A DNA stretch of 64,000 nucleotides from Struthidea cinerea (taxonomy: Eukaryota; Chordata; Aves; Passeriformes; Corcoracidae): the NCBI GenBank assembly GCA_013397865.1, contig VZTI01005243.1, positions 949,870 through 1,013,869 of the forward strand, in the 5' to 3' direction. A program made the position numbers and the translations under genes. Under the pieces are notes generated by a model that saw nothing but the letters and a program-made list of their open reading frames with translations, was not told the DNA's origin and did no database searches. Positions 12,895 through 23,800 of the stretch are shown here, piece by piece. Numbering within the stretch: the first letter of the stretch is position 1; every line of letters begins with the position of its first letter.

Positions 12895-13733
12895 CTTTAG
12901 GCTTGCTAGGTGAGTATCAGGCTAGTAGGCCATAGAACAACAGGGTGACATGGTCCTCCAGAGTTCCTCGCATTGCTGCTGCCACCCTGGGCTCCCCAAA
13001 AGTACATCAGGGCCAGTCAGAAACACCCTCCTACCCCACAGCCTAAGCCTTGTCATGGACTGGACAGAACCGAGCTGGTACTTCCTGAAGTAACTGGGTA
13101 AAATCTCTCAGTCCCAAGCAAGGTTCTCAATGCTGTCTCCAGCTGTCATCTAGGCCTGCACAAATCGATCACAACCCTGAGCAGAGGCATGCAGCCCCCT
13201 TGAGAGAGCCAAGGATATCTAAGTGACTGCCACCTTCAGAGCAATTTTTTGCACAGTCTTCTTACTTGGTTTATATTTATTGAGACACTCTTTTCCTGAG
13301 ATGCCTGGAAGAGCTTTAAAGCCTTTTCCAAACTTCCCCTTTGCAGAACAACACATACACACACCCACACCCCTACAGTAATGTAATTCCCTTTATAATT
13401 TCCTAACAGGGTTAAAATATTAAATTCTGGTCCCACGAGACACTTTGCTGCAAACAAAGTGAAACTTATGCTTTCATAAATCCACTGTTCAGTGACAGCA
13501 CAAGCAGCACTCCTGGAACCGCAGAGGGGAGTGATCCAGAGGGACGCCTGGCATAGGAGAGCCGGGCGAGATAAAGACTAGAGCGCTCTGAGGACATTGC
13601 AAATCGTGACGGTAAGAACATTCCATGTACCTGGGAAGAGCGATGGAAACACTCGCTTGAGAGCGCGGAACCCCGTTGACACCGGAGAGCACAAACGCGG
13701 CGGGGCCAGCGGCCGGGACGGGCGGGCGGGCGG

Positions 13734-13752
13734 CGGCCGCCAGGGGGCGCCC
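13734..13752 (+). promoter_or_regulatory. near-consensus CTCF binding motif
   Basis: The 19 bases CGGCCGCCAGGGGGCGCCC match the well-known vertebrate CTCF core motif, usually written TGGCCACCAGGGGGCGCTA, at 15 of 19 positions including the whole CCAGGGGGCGC centre. CTCF is a zinc-finger protein that anchors chromatin loops and insulators, and its motif is conserved across vertebrates. The site sits inside a CpG island 34 bases before a minisatellite, so its CpGs could make binding methylation-sensitive. Occupancy cannot be judged from sequence. Confidence 0.7.
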
Positions 13753-13786
13753 CCGGACAGTGCCGCGGCCCCTCTCTGGGCGCGGG

Positions 13787-14015
13787 TTATCCCGGCGTAT
13801 CCCAGGGTATCCCGGGGTGTCCCGGCGTATCCCAGGGTATCCCGGGGTGTCCCGGCGTATCCCAGGGTATCCCGGGGTATCCCAGGGTATCCCAGGGTAT
13901 CCCGGGGCATCCCAGAGTACCCCGGGGTATCCCGGGGCATCCCAGGGTATCCCAGGGTGTCCCGGGGCATCCCAGAGTACCCCGGGGTATCCCGGGGCAT
14001 CCCAGGGTATCCCGG
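13787..14015. repeat. 10-bp GC-rich minisatellite with 60-bp higher-order unit
   Basis: Twenty-two consecutive decamers of the form CCCRGGGTAT run from 13791 without any indel. Variants are arranged in order: a three-decamer set repeats from 13791, then a six-decamer set (13881-13940) repeats at 13941-14000 with one substitution. This shows that the array grew by duplicating 30-bp and 60-bp blocks. Each unit contains a near-palindromic CCCGGG core. Because no frame of the unit contains a stop and 10 bp is not a multiple of three, several frames stay open on both strands, giving Pro-Gly-Tyr-rich frames that are not evidence of a gene. Confidence 0.97.
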
Positions 14016-14120
14016 TCCTGGAGGGGCACGGTCGGGCAGCCGCTACCGGGGCCGTGCGGCCTGCGCTGGCCTGTGGGCTGCCCACTGCCTGCTGCTCGGC
14101 TGCGGCCAAAGACAAGACAG

Positions 14121-17100
14121 CAGTTAGTTTTATCCATGAGGTGCTCAAAATGTGACAGGGATGAGATCTTTCTGAGCCGTCCTTGGTGTTCTTAGTAGTC
14201 TCTGAAATTTTACTTAAAAGATTATAAAGACACAACCTGTTCAAACTTCTTCAAAAATTTACACTGACAGAAAAATTTCAAATAAATCAATGGGTTTATC
14301 CAGGCTGTAGATATTGCCTTAGTTTGGATTTTCGGCTATCCTAACAGCAACTCAACATTCCTGTATATTTACAATCCAAGCTCGGCCCCAGCTCAGCCCC
14401 AAGCACAGACTGTAGTGCAAGTGATGAAATTCAGCACTTACCCCACTGTAAGGGTTGCTTTGGCTCTGAGGTGTGTGAGGGAACGGCTGGGTGTGGTGCT
14501 CACCCTCCTCGAACAAATAACCCTCAGCAGTCTAATTCCTGCAATGCCCTGACAAGTAAACAGCAAATCCAGTCAAAATCAGGAATCTCCTACAAGACGC
14601 TTAATTGTAAACCCAGCAAGAAGAAGGAATTGATCAAAGAGCAAAAGGATAATACATCATGAGACATGACACATTTCTGTGGCAACATCTAGTTTAAAAT
14701 TAACACAGGCTCTGAGGGCTCATTATTCTTGAAAAATTATTTTCAAATACAGGCTCTGTTTGTGGCCTAAGGTACCTCACAGGAGTTGTGACCAGTAAGA
14801 AAAGGTCAATGCCATCAGACAATTTACATTTGCAAATATAGACCTGGACCTGTCATATTTTAAGTTGCTGGCTCCACAGTAGCCTCAGACAAGCGCTATG
14901 CTTCTTCCTTTTATCTCTTTATTTGCAAGATGATGATAGCAGTTATCTCTCTAAATCACAAACAGGGCTATGACTGACAACTGGTATATAAAGAATGAAG
15001 GCTTGTTAACAGTCACTGAAGTTATGCCAACTAACAACCCCGCAAATTCATGTTGTTTGGCTGTGGGTGTATTCATTTAGACACTAATGAATATCAGTGT
15101 GTGGGATTAACCAGATAAACCTGTAGCCAGTGAGAAATGAATACTATGTAGGGTGTGCATCCTTCTCAGCAATCCATGATTAATACTTGTTTCTACTAGA
15201 GTCTATGCTTTTCATAAACTCCAGAATAATGAGCCCAAGTTTGCTCAGGAAACTTAATTTTGCAATAATCTGGAGGTTATGGCTCCCCACGTGGCTTAAA
15301 AAGGACCAAAAAAAAAGGGAGAAAAACAGTTTTTGCCGAGTTGAACCTAAATGTGCATCCCCATTGCAAACAGTAGGAGGGGCTGTTGTTTGCAGTTTAG
15401 AGTTCCCAGGGCTGTTTGCCATGGCCAAGGGAAATGTTTACTACAGCTGTAATATGTTACGTGCTGTTGATTTTAATTGCTTTTCAAAATGTGAAGACAA
15501 CTGTGGTATTTGGAAGAGACTGGCAAGCTGCACTAATAAGCTCTGTTGTGCAGCAGATCTAGTTCACACTGTGCTCTGCAGGCTTCTCTGCAAAATTTTG
15601 TCAGTATCCTGGGGAGTGGGGAAGGAATGGAAGGATCTTAGACATGCCCTACACAGCCAAAGAAGTGAGCCTGATTCACTGGTTTTCTTGGATCTGTATC
15701 CACAGAAGCCTATGCCCTTCCTTAGAAGACCCTACAGAAAGCAGCCAGCTATAGCCACAGAGCTATGGGGATACTAATTAAATCTTATTGTAAAAGTAAC
15801 ACAGAACATCAGATTTCACACAAGTTATTTGATCTAAGGAGAACTGTCTTGGAAATTAGTGACATAGTACTTGGGTTAGAAATGGGTAGCCAGCAAGGCA
15901 CCTTGCTTGAGGGCTGAGGGGTTCCTCAAATATTTGGGGACACTCCAGTTCCAGGCTAATGTCCATCTGGAGGCTGTTCCCAAAAGATTTCAGCCCCTGG
16001 TCTCAGCTGGTGATGTACAAAGGAAATTCTTTGCTTCATTCCGCTAGGCAGTTGGTATTCTGTGACACTGACTCACCTAGAAGTGGGTTGGAGGTGCAGC
16101 ATGGGTGCTGGTTACAGCTGGGTGCTCTTGTGTGATGGGAAATGGTGCAGTTTGCTTCATCCAGCCCCTTGGAATCCAAGAGTGTGGGTTTTTTCCTGGG
16201 CTTGTGTAGAGTCTCAGCCCCAAATGTGAAGTGCTTTTCTCACTAGCAAGAGATGAGCCAAATGAGAATGACATGTCAGAGGGTTAAGAAGCTTTGCCTC
16301 AGCAAAGCTGTACTGCAGAGACCCCACAGACAGCTTTTCTTTTGCAGCTGTGAGCTGGAAAAATCAGAAAATGAGAAAAAAACATCAGCAAGCCAACTAG
16401 TATAAATTGTCAGATTCAAACACAGCAATGGAGCAAAGCTACTGCTCTCATCCTATCACACCCAGATAACCAGAAACTTTACAATAAACCTGGCTGTAAA
16501 CATTACTTTCAATCATGGATCCCAGTTTCTAATCCTCCAGAAGAGCTGGGTGTGAATTCTCTGCATGCAAGTCGCTTGGCTCAAACTGCAGCACCAGAAG
16601 TTACATGTCTATTTAGAAGTAGAAGTGGGTGACAAATATGAACTGATTTTCAGAAATTCTTGAGTTCCTGGCAATTTCAAAGTAAGCTGTGGATGTTCAG
16701 TGGATCTCTGGGGAAAAAAAGTAAAATCAAGAAACCCTGGGTTGTTTTCATATGCCAGATTTTATTTCTTGGAAGACTGACCTCACACATGCTGGCTCTC
16801 CTCTTGTTTGACCTCACTGAGACCTCTTTTCCTCCTCTGGATTATATACATAATAATGATATCTCTCCCTATAATTTGTCTGAATAATGCTATGCAAATA
16901 GTAGATATTATTAATTGCTGTCCACCTCACACATCAGGAATAGGCCAATTGGTAATTTAACCTTTTCTAGAGATTGTGGCTTTTGAACTGTTAATTTGAC
17001 AAGTAAGTGAAAACCCCAAACACTTGCACTTACGTACCTTGTTAAAATTAAAGCCAAAGCCATGCCTTACTGATATGAACAATGTCTGCAAATAAACAGG

Positions 17101-17380
17101 CACTTCAGATTTTCTTGCATAAACTAGAAACAGGTCTGAGCAAACGGAGGCAAGTCCGTACCTTCACCACCCAGTCACCGGAGCCAGGGCAACACGGGAC
17201 TGTGCAAGTTCTACCTGCCATAGCCCTGCCTGCACCTCCCCTGCCCCAGGGTTTCTGTGTCTGTGCTCCAGGTCTGTGCTGATTGTGTTCGACTGTAATC
17301 GGGATTCGGATCAGGAAACTAGGGCCTGCCCTTTTATTCCAGGCAACAGCTGAGGAGCGGTGCTGAAGCCAAGACCCTCA
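14121..17380. other. non-coding stretch with one long chance-like frame
   Basis: The stretch is AT-rich with no recognisable gene. A 196-codon + strand frame at 15187-15777 is the longest non-repeat frame in the window. It is cysteine-rich, lacks any motif I know and has no clear promoter or poly(A) signal, so I leave it unannotated. A - strand interval ending at 16077 with a good donor (TAG then GTGAGT) is exon-like but weakly supported. Confidence 0.5.
14870..14975 (-). repeat. possible MIR-like remnant, reverse orientation
   Basis: The run 'agcctcagacaagc', then 'tcttccttttatctctttat', then 'tgcaagatgatgatagcag' follows the reverse strand of MIR ('cctcagtttcc', 'catctgtaaaatggggataat'). 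Divergence is high and the borders are not visible. Confidence 0.35.
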
Positions 17381-17625
17381 GTCTCGATCCTTGCCCAAGC
17401 TGTGTCGAGGGTGTGGACATACCTGGTCTCTACCTCCCTGCCCTGCTGCCCTCCTGGCCTGACCTCGGCCGTGCCACTACGTGCGCAGCCCGCAGCTGTG
17501 CTCGGCTGGGGCTGGTTACCGGCACTGCGCCTGTCCCGCCCGCTGACTGCACTCCAGCTGGTGGGGCACAGCTCACCTTCCCCGGCGAGCACCCGTCCCT
17601 GCTGCTCCCTGGCACCCCTCTTCCC
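17381..17625. promoter_or_regulatory. GC-rich, CpG-enriched patch
   Basis: About 245 bases are GC-rich with roughly fifteen CpGs, a weaker version of the islands at 10.6 and 13.7 kb. Open frames on both strands (up to 120 codons) cross it with no recognisable domain. It could be a minor promoter, an enhancer or a relic of an island. Nothing in the sequence decides between these. Confidence 0.35.
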
Positions 17626-20600
17626 TTCTCACAAAGGCATCAAAGGTGCCAGAAAAACGTTTCCTTATTATATTTCTTTATGCTGGACAAAAAGTTATAA
17701 TTTATTTGATTGCTTTGGGTAAGCAGAAGCCCCTTCATACTTCTGCGCCTATGGTGACCTAACTTAATCTTCATCGTGAGTTGATCAAAAAATTTGTTTG
17801 GATGGCAAGTTTTCCTGGAAACTCTGCTTTTACAGGACAGGTGCCTAGCTGAGACTCACAAATGAACCAACTATATCTGGAAAATGCACCCCAAAACTTC
17901 CTATAATCTAAAATGGAAACTGCTGGGTGCTTTCAGCACAAACATACATACTAGCAGTACAACCAGCTCCTCACCACACACACAAGCAGCTGCCATTCTG
18001 CAGAGGTCTATGGAGGTGCAGTGTGCACAACCCTGACTCGCCCAGAGAGTCCAACTCAGTCTGAAACAAACTTGCCTTGCCTGTGACACTGGCAGGGCTC
18101 GGGGTGATGAACACACCACTCTGGCATCTGGGGCACACTGGCCTGCCTTTGCTGAGGGGCATGGAGCAATGACAGCGAACACCAACCACATTCACCTTCT
18201 GTCACACAATCCCTGTAATCACGCTTGGGGGAGAAAGCAACAGTGTAGCTCAGTGTTGTAGCCAATGCATTATATACTACCTAAAGAAGAAAAGAAAAGA
18301 CAGGCAGAAAAGCATCTTCATTGGCTCACTTAGGAGATACTCTTTGTCACCATCCTGCATAGAAGTAAGATTCAAAACAAATGTGCTACCAGCTGACCAA
18401 TTACGCACAGGCATTTAGAATGTTACTCCACTTAGCCTCTACTTTTTAAGGGAAAGCATTGGGTCCTCTCCTTGTCTTGTGTTTGTACAGTTCCTTAGCA
18501 TAACGGGGCTTTGATCTATAACTGATATTCCTACAGCTATTCAATAGCTGAGGCATTTAAGGGATATCAGAAAATTTCCCAGTACAACTGGCAGATAGCC
18601 TAACTGGTTGTCACAGGACAAACTAAGGATAGGACAAAGAAAACAACTTTGAAAGAAAAGTAGAGGCAAAATGATAGGATAGTTTTGTGCTGTGGCTACA
18701 CACTACATAAGCTGAATGAAAAAGGAAAGCTTTTGAATAGTTGCTCTGTTTTAAAAAGCAGACAATAATTACTGTATTAACCTAAATGGAGAATGATGGA
18801 ATCTAGAATTACTTTTTCCAAGCAGCTTAACTTTAAAAACAGCTACTCTTTCTTTTGGATAAATACAACAGTAAAGAATCAAAGCTTTATCATATTAATG
18901 CTGTAACTCAAAGCAAAAAGCCTCATGTTATTTCAAGCCCATGTGTACCTCTCATACACTTGAAATTATCCCAGCCATTGCATGATTGTTTGCTGAGATT
19001 TTCCATATGATTAGTTTCACTCTGATTTATTAATTCTCCATTTTTTTAATAGCAAATTTTAGTTCTTCTGAGGGCAAACACTTTGTTTCCAGTGTATTCT
19101 CTAACTAGCAATAGTTGAATGATATGACCAATTAAAAGCAGATTATACTGCATGGTGTATTTCCATTATGTCTTCAGCCTGTGCTCAAAAGCAAACATAT
19201 AAGAACCCCAGTAGAAGGATCCTTAGAAAAGTAATGCTTTAATTTGCTGGAGAACAAATATTAAGAATATCAGATTAGGGGACATGCTGAGCTTTGGATT
19301 TTGAAGGAAGCCACTTCAAAACATCCTGTTTCTTAAAATGACTGATTTTCTCTGTGAAACAGTGACATGCTTTTTGCCTCATTTCATCACTGGGGGAGGT
19401 GCCCCAGACCAATAGCTGTGACAGTCAGAGAACTTCGATTTCCAGCCCAAACATACAACCAGTGGACACAATCTGAACAGTCTGTTCCAGGGATTGCCCT
19501 AAGTGACACTTGTTTCATACATAGCTTTTGTCATGTAAATGCCAGTGGAGACATACATCATTTCATCCAGTCATCTTTGTGCCCTAAATAATTCTCCAAA
19601 TCTCTTCAAACAGTATTATACCCTCCACTCCTTGGGTGCCCAGCTTCCTACAGGCTCACCTGTATGGACCCTTGCTTACTGCTTTTTGTTTCCTTGGATC
19701 CTCTGGTCTTGCATCTGTATTTTTTAGCTTTTTGTCTGTGTAACATACAGTGTTAGCAGATTCATCAGCCATGTGCAAGGGAAGGAAGGAAGCCTCCTTC
19801 CAGCCTTCAGCTGTACGCTAGGCCTTCATCCTCGTCTCCTAGAGGTGAAGCTGCAGATGACGTGGCACATGAACAGAGTTCAGCCAGGGAAGAGATCTTC
19901 AACTCAACAGATGGACACTTGCTGAGCCTGACAGTTAACTTTTCTGACTATCAACAGAATTTTCAGATACTTGCATTTAAAGAACATGTTTTAAGATGCT
20001 GGTTCAGGGAATTAATTTGAATGTATTTGAATAGATTTGATTGGAACTGAAAATAAATAATAACTCTACAAAACATCCCAAGAATCTTAAGAAAAGACAA
20101 GCTTTAAATGAGTGGGCTGGACATTTTAAATAATTCAGCAGCAGTGAAGGTTCTTACAGCCAATGTGTGAGTCAGTGGCAGAGCTGGTACTAAAGCTTAG
20201 CTTTGCAACTCATGAATCCAGGGTCCCTCCAAGGCACAAAACTGACTACTACAGTAAAGCAGCTTATGTGTATTTTCAGGGTGAGAGAAGAGACTGGAAA
20301 CTGTGCTGATCACCTAACTCTCAGTTAGCAGCCAGGTCAAAAGGCAGGATGCCAAACTGGATAGATCAAATATCTATCTATGCTGACATTGCTAAAAGTA
20401 TGTGAAATATATAAGTGTCTTAACAGATTCTGTAGTGGACTAGACCTCTTGTTATCCAGGCAACTTGAGTAGGTGATCATTTATAATTACATATTGGTGA
20501 ATTTCCCAGTTGATCAAAAGCAATATTTTTATAAGCTCCTCAGCATTCCCTCAGTCTTGTCTTAGCTTGAAGAGAAGGAAAACCCCACACTGATACATGA

Positions 20601-20682
20601 GAGAGCAGGAAAGCAGACACAACGAAAAGCACAGCATTACATAATGAATTGGGAAAGGAATGAGAATACCTGTCTTGTAGCT
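17626..20682. other. AT-rich non-coding stretch
   Basis: No gene is recognisable. Frames are under 100 codons and mutually overlapping. A MIR-like remnant near 20.2 kb is listed separately. Confidence 0.6.
20155..20235 (+). repeat. MIR-like SINE remnant
   Basis: The blocks 'gagtcagtggcagagctgg', 'tactaaagc' and 'aatccagggtccct' follow the end of MIR ('aagtcagtggcagagctggg', 'attagaacccagg'). The first block is close to the family consensus as I remember it. The left part of the element is not visible. Confidence 0.45.
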
Positions 20683-20887
20683 TTTTGTATATAAGGGCCT
20701 TCCCCCAACACCACTTAGGGAGTGTGTACTTGCCTTGCTTTTCCAATTATCATGTACCAAGTAAGAAAGGAATAGATTCAAGCAGGAAGCTTGAAGGGTA
20801 ATTTTTAATGTCCACTCTGAGGTTACCAATAGGATCCGTGTCCCTGTGTTTTGTCTAACTAAAGCTAAAGTGCTACTTGTAGGTAAA
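20683..20887. mobile_element. 205-bp duplicated sequence, copy 1
   Basis: These 205 bases recur at 30891-31095 in the same orientation with one difference (T at 20692, C at 30900) and no indel. Similarity stops abruptly on the left; on the right it continues through AGCT, and the next four bases also agree except for one (GACT against CACT). In this copy the ends are AGCTTTTTG and GTAAAAGCT, giving a perfect 7-bp inverted terminal match, and AGCT directly flanks both ends of the 205 bases. A further inner match TACAAG lies near both termini in inverted form. This suits a short non-autonomous DNA element, but a segment copied by repair is also possible. It has no coding potential that I recognise. 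Confidence 0.6.
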
Positions 20888-20895
20888 AGCTGACT

Positions 20896-23800
20896 TTGTA
20901 TAAATCAGATATAAAGTGACTGAGTCCATTTACACTTGCAGCTGCAGCAGTGTTGTTCAACAGGCTCATCATTCCGGTAAGCTAACTGTACCTTTCTGGT
21001 TACTGACCTTCTCCAATACAGATACCCTGCAATAAAGTGAAGCTCCATAAATTTAAAGTGATCGAATGCAGTGAACATGTTCCTCACATAGCCATGTTGT
21101 AAGGCAAGTTCTGCCTTAGGAAAAGAAAAAAAATAACTTAAAAATTCTTCACAATTCATTACACATTAAAGAATTTCAATTATTCACTTGTTCCAAGAAT
21201 ATGATCCATGTGTGGTTGGTCAAATAAGTCGGGATTCTTTCTCAAAGGCTGATATGGTATGAAAAATTACTTGATTACTAAAGCAGATTCTAAATGCAAC
21301 TTTTTTACAGCAGCCCATAACCTTTCATTAGTTCTACAAGAACATGCTAACCCTCACCACAAACACAAGGCCTAAAAATGAGTGTAAGGATAAATTAATT
21401 AAGTAAATAAAGTTTTAAGTAGCTGATCCATTGAGCACAAAGGATTGTGGTTTCTCTAGAATCACTTACCCAAGCCACTGTCAGTAACAAAACTGTAATG
21501 CAGTGTCACATAGCATGTGAATCAGCACCTTCAAACACGTTCACCTTTACACTGACAGTGGTGTACAAAGGTGCTAGCCTGCAGACAGAGCTTCTTAGTC
21601 TCCGCAGAAGAAAAGGAATCATTCATTATTTTTCGTTAGAGATATCCTTCCCTTAGAACATTCAGGCTCAAGTTTCAATTTCAGGCACGCTAAAGCACAA
21701 AGAGTGCTGATGTGTCTAAATTTCTCATTGTAACAACTCCATTAACAGTTTGCAGGAATAGAATCCATTATATGCCCCACCAACATTCTTTCCAGCAGGT
21801 GGGAGTAGAACTGCTCTTCTGGTCGGTTTCCATCCACAGAACAGATTGAGAACTCCAAGGTATTCAGCATACTACTGCTACTCTATGTTCATAATGTCCT
21901 AAAAAAGAGTGTACTTCCCAATTTGTAAGAGACTAGCTCCTTGAAGGTTAAACATTATTCAAGGGAGGAAGGAGATAAGCCATCCTATAAAGGATGTCTG
22001 TAATTAGTACTAAATACAATGAAGGAAAGTAAGATCATCCTGTTGGAAAGCAGTGTGAAAGGAAACAAGGAACCATTTCCTCCTAAAACCACACATTCAC
22101 CATGCTGTTCATTCCCAGCTGCTAGGAGTGTCATTATCAGTCACATTATAAGGTGAGATCAGCTCCTGCTGTTTCCTCGGGAACTCATGCAAAAACTTGA
22201 TAGAAAACAAACTGAAGGCAAAGGTATTTGAAAAGTTGGGAGAGAGTTTCCAAAGATACATCTGCATTTTGGTACTTCTTTTCATAGCAGTACTCATGCC
22301 ATAGACAACAGAAACCTATGCAAGCAAGGTAAGGCCACTTTACCAATTATTTCTGTAAGCAGTGACAGAGAATTGAGCAGGAAATGCACCGAGAACTGGC
22401 AGCTGGAAAAGCCATCTTCCTGTGTAAAACCAGTGCTGCCTGACACAAACACAAGAACCTCATGGCTGCAGAGATTAAAATGCCCCAGAGACAGAAGGAC
22501 ACTGAATAACTTAGGGTTTGGCAAATTCACCTCCTGAACATTGCTGGTTGCCAAGAAAATTCATTCTGACTCACATGAAGCCGTATGTATTGTTCCACAA
22601 AAGGATATGAATAAGTGTAGTATTGATGGCCCATAAAAGCAGTTTAAAAAATCCAGCAGCTTTAATAGATTTCTATCTGGTCTGAAGAATAATTCTGGTC
22701 TGCAGAGGAGACCTCCTTAGGCTCGCTGGATGGCACTTGTCCAAAAAGACCCGGCGGGTGGCCTGCCTGGGAAAAAGAGCAAAAGGACGGAAGCGGAGGT
22801 GACCTGGTAATGTGTCAGCAAGGAGTGGCAGGCCTGAAAAAGACTGTATGGAGCCAAAATGGGATAGAGGCATATAACCAAAGCCTATTTTCCTACAACA
22901 GTTCTGCCCTGCAGAGTTTTTTTTTTTTAAATCCTGTGCAAGAGGAACCCTGAGGAAATACCACCTGACCTGACCAGGAGGGATGCTTAGTGATTGATAG
23001 AGCTGTCTACACAACTGTCAGGATATTTCATTATAAAGTTTGGCCCCTTAATTGCTAGATTTAGTTCTGAATTATTTCAGAGAATGGCTGACTGAAGATC
23101 TGTACATTTGTCAAAAGGATTTACAAAGGGAAAAAATTCAAGCCATAGTACTGTGGATGTTCAGACTCTCATCTGTTAAAAACAGTTTTGGCTTTGCATA
23201 TCTGTAAGATCTTCTATCTTGGGCAGCAGCATGCTCCACACTTAGTCATTAGTCAAACTGCACAGCATGTCTAGGCAGTAACTAAGGTTTATAGTCCACT
23301 AAATGGATATGTCAGTAAGAAACAGAAAAATTCTGACTCATCTAAAGCAACAAAAGAAGATAATAGCAAACAATTCAGATCTAGATGATAACCTTTTTCT
23401 ACTTTGTTTGATGTTACTCTTTTACGTTAACTAGCAGAACTCTTCAACTCTGTTTCCAAAAATAACTTGCTTCATTCCATACCTACAGGATCTTCCCATT
23501 CTACACTGACGAGGCTGGAAATAATAGGCTTCCTGGTATTAGAAAACTATTATGTTTCAAAAAATTGTTTGCATGTCACAAGTTTGCATGTCTCCACTAG
23601 TTTCAAGCTTTTAACAAAATTGTAAAATCACATCCAATGAGGATGCATCCCTTGCATCTGGTAACTTACCACTTCCCTAGGGTCAGCATTGTAGCTGTTG
23701 ATGTCTGTCTAAAAGGACTCAAGCATGCTAACAGTATTTGAAAGGGAGAAGAGACAAGTTGACAAGACACACCATAAACAGCCAAGATACACCAATACAA

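Larger units (their letters stand above)
13660..14120. promoter_or_regulatory. CpG island
   Basis: This is the most GC-rich and CpG-dense block in the window. It contains repeated GGGCGG boxes (about 13714-13735, possible Sp1/KLF sites), a near-consensus CTCF motif and a decamer minisatellite. A good + strand splice donor (ACG then GTAAGA) lies just upstream at about 13610, which would suit a transcript starting in or upstream of the island. Open frames over the island, up to 251 codons on -, come from the repeat array and high GC content. No gene can be assigned. Confidence 0.65.

Noticed and set aside
13489..14244. 251-codon Pro-Gly-rich frame as a collagen-like gene
   Set aside because: The frame is produced by the decamer array, and similar frames open in other phases and on the other strand.
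18230..18270. Possible tRNA-derived SINE ('tagctcagtgttg')
   Set aside because: Only one A-box-like word is present; no B-box, cloverleaf or tail follows.
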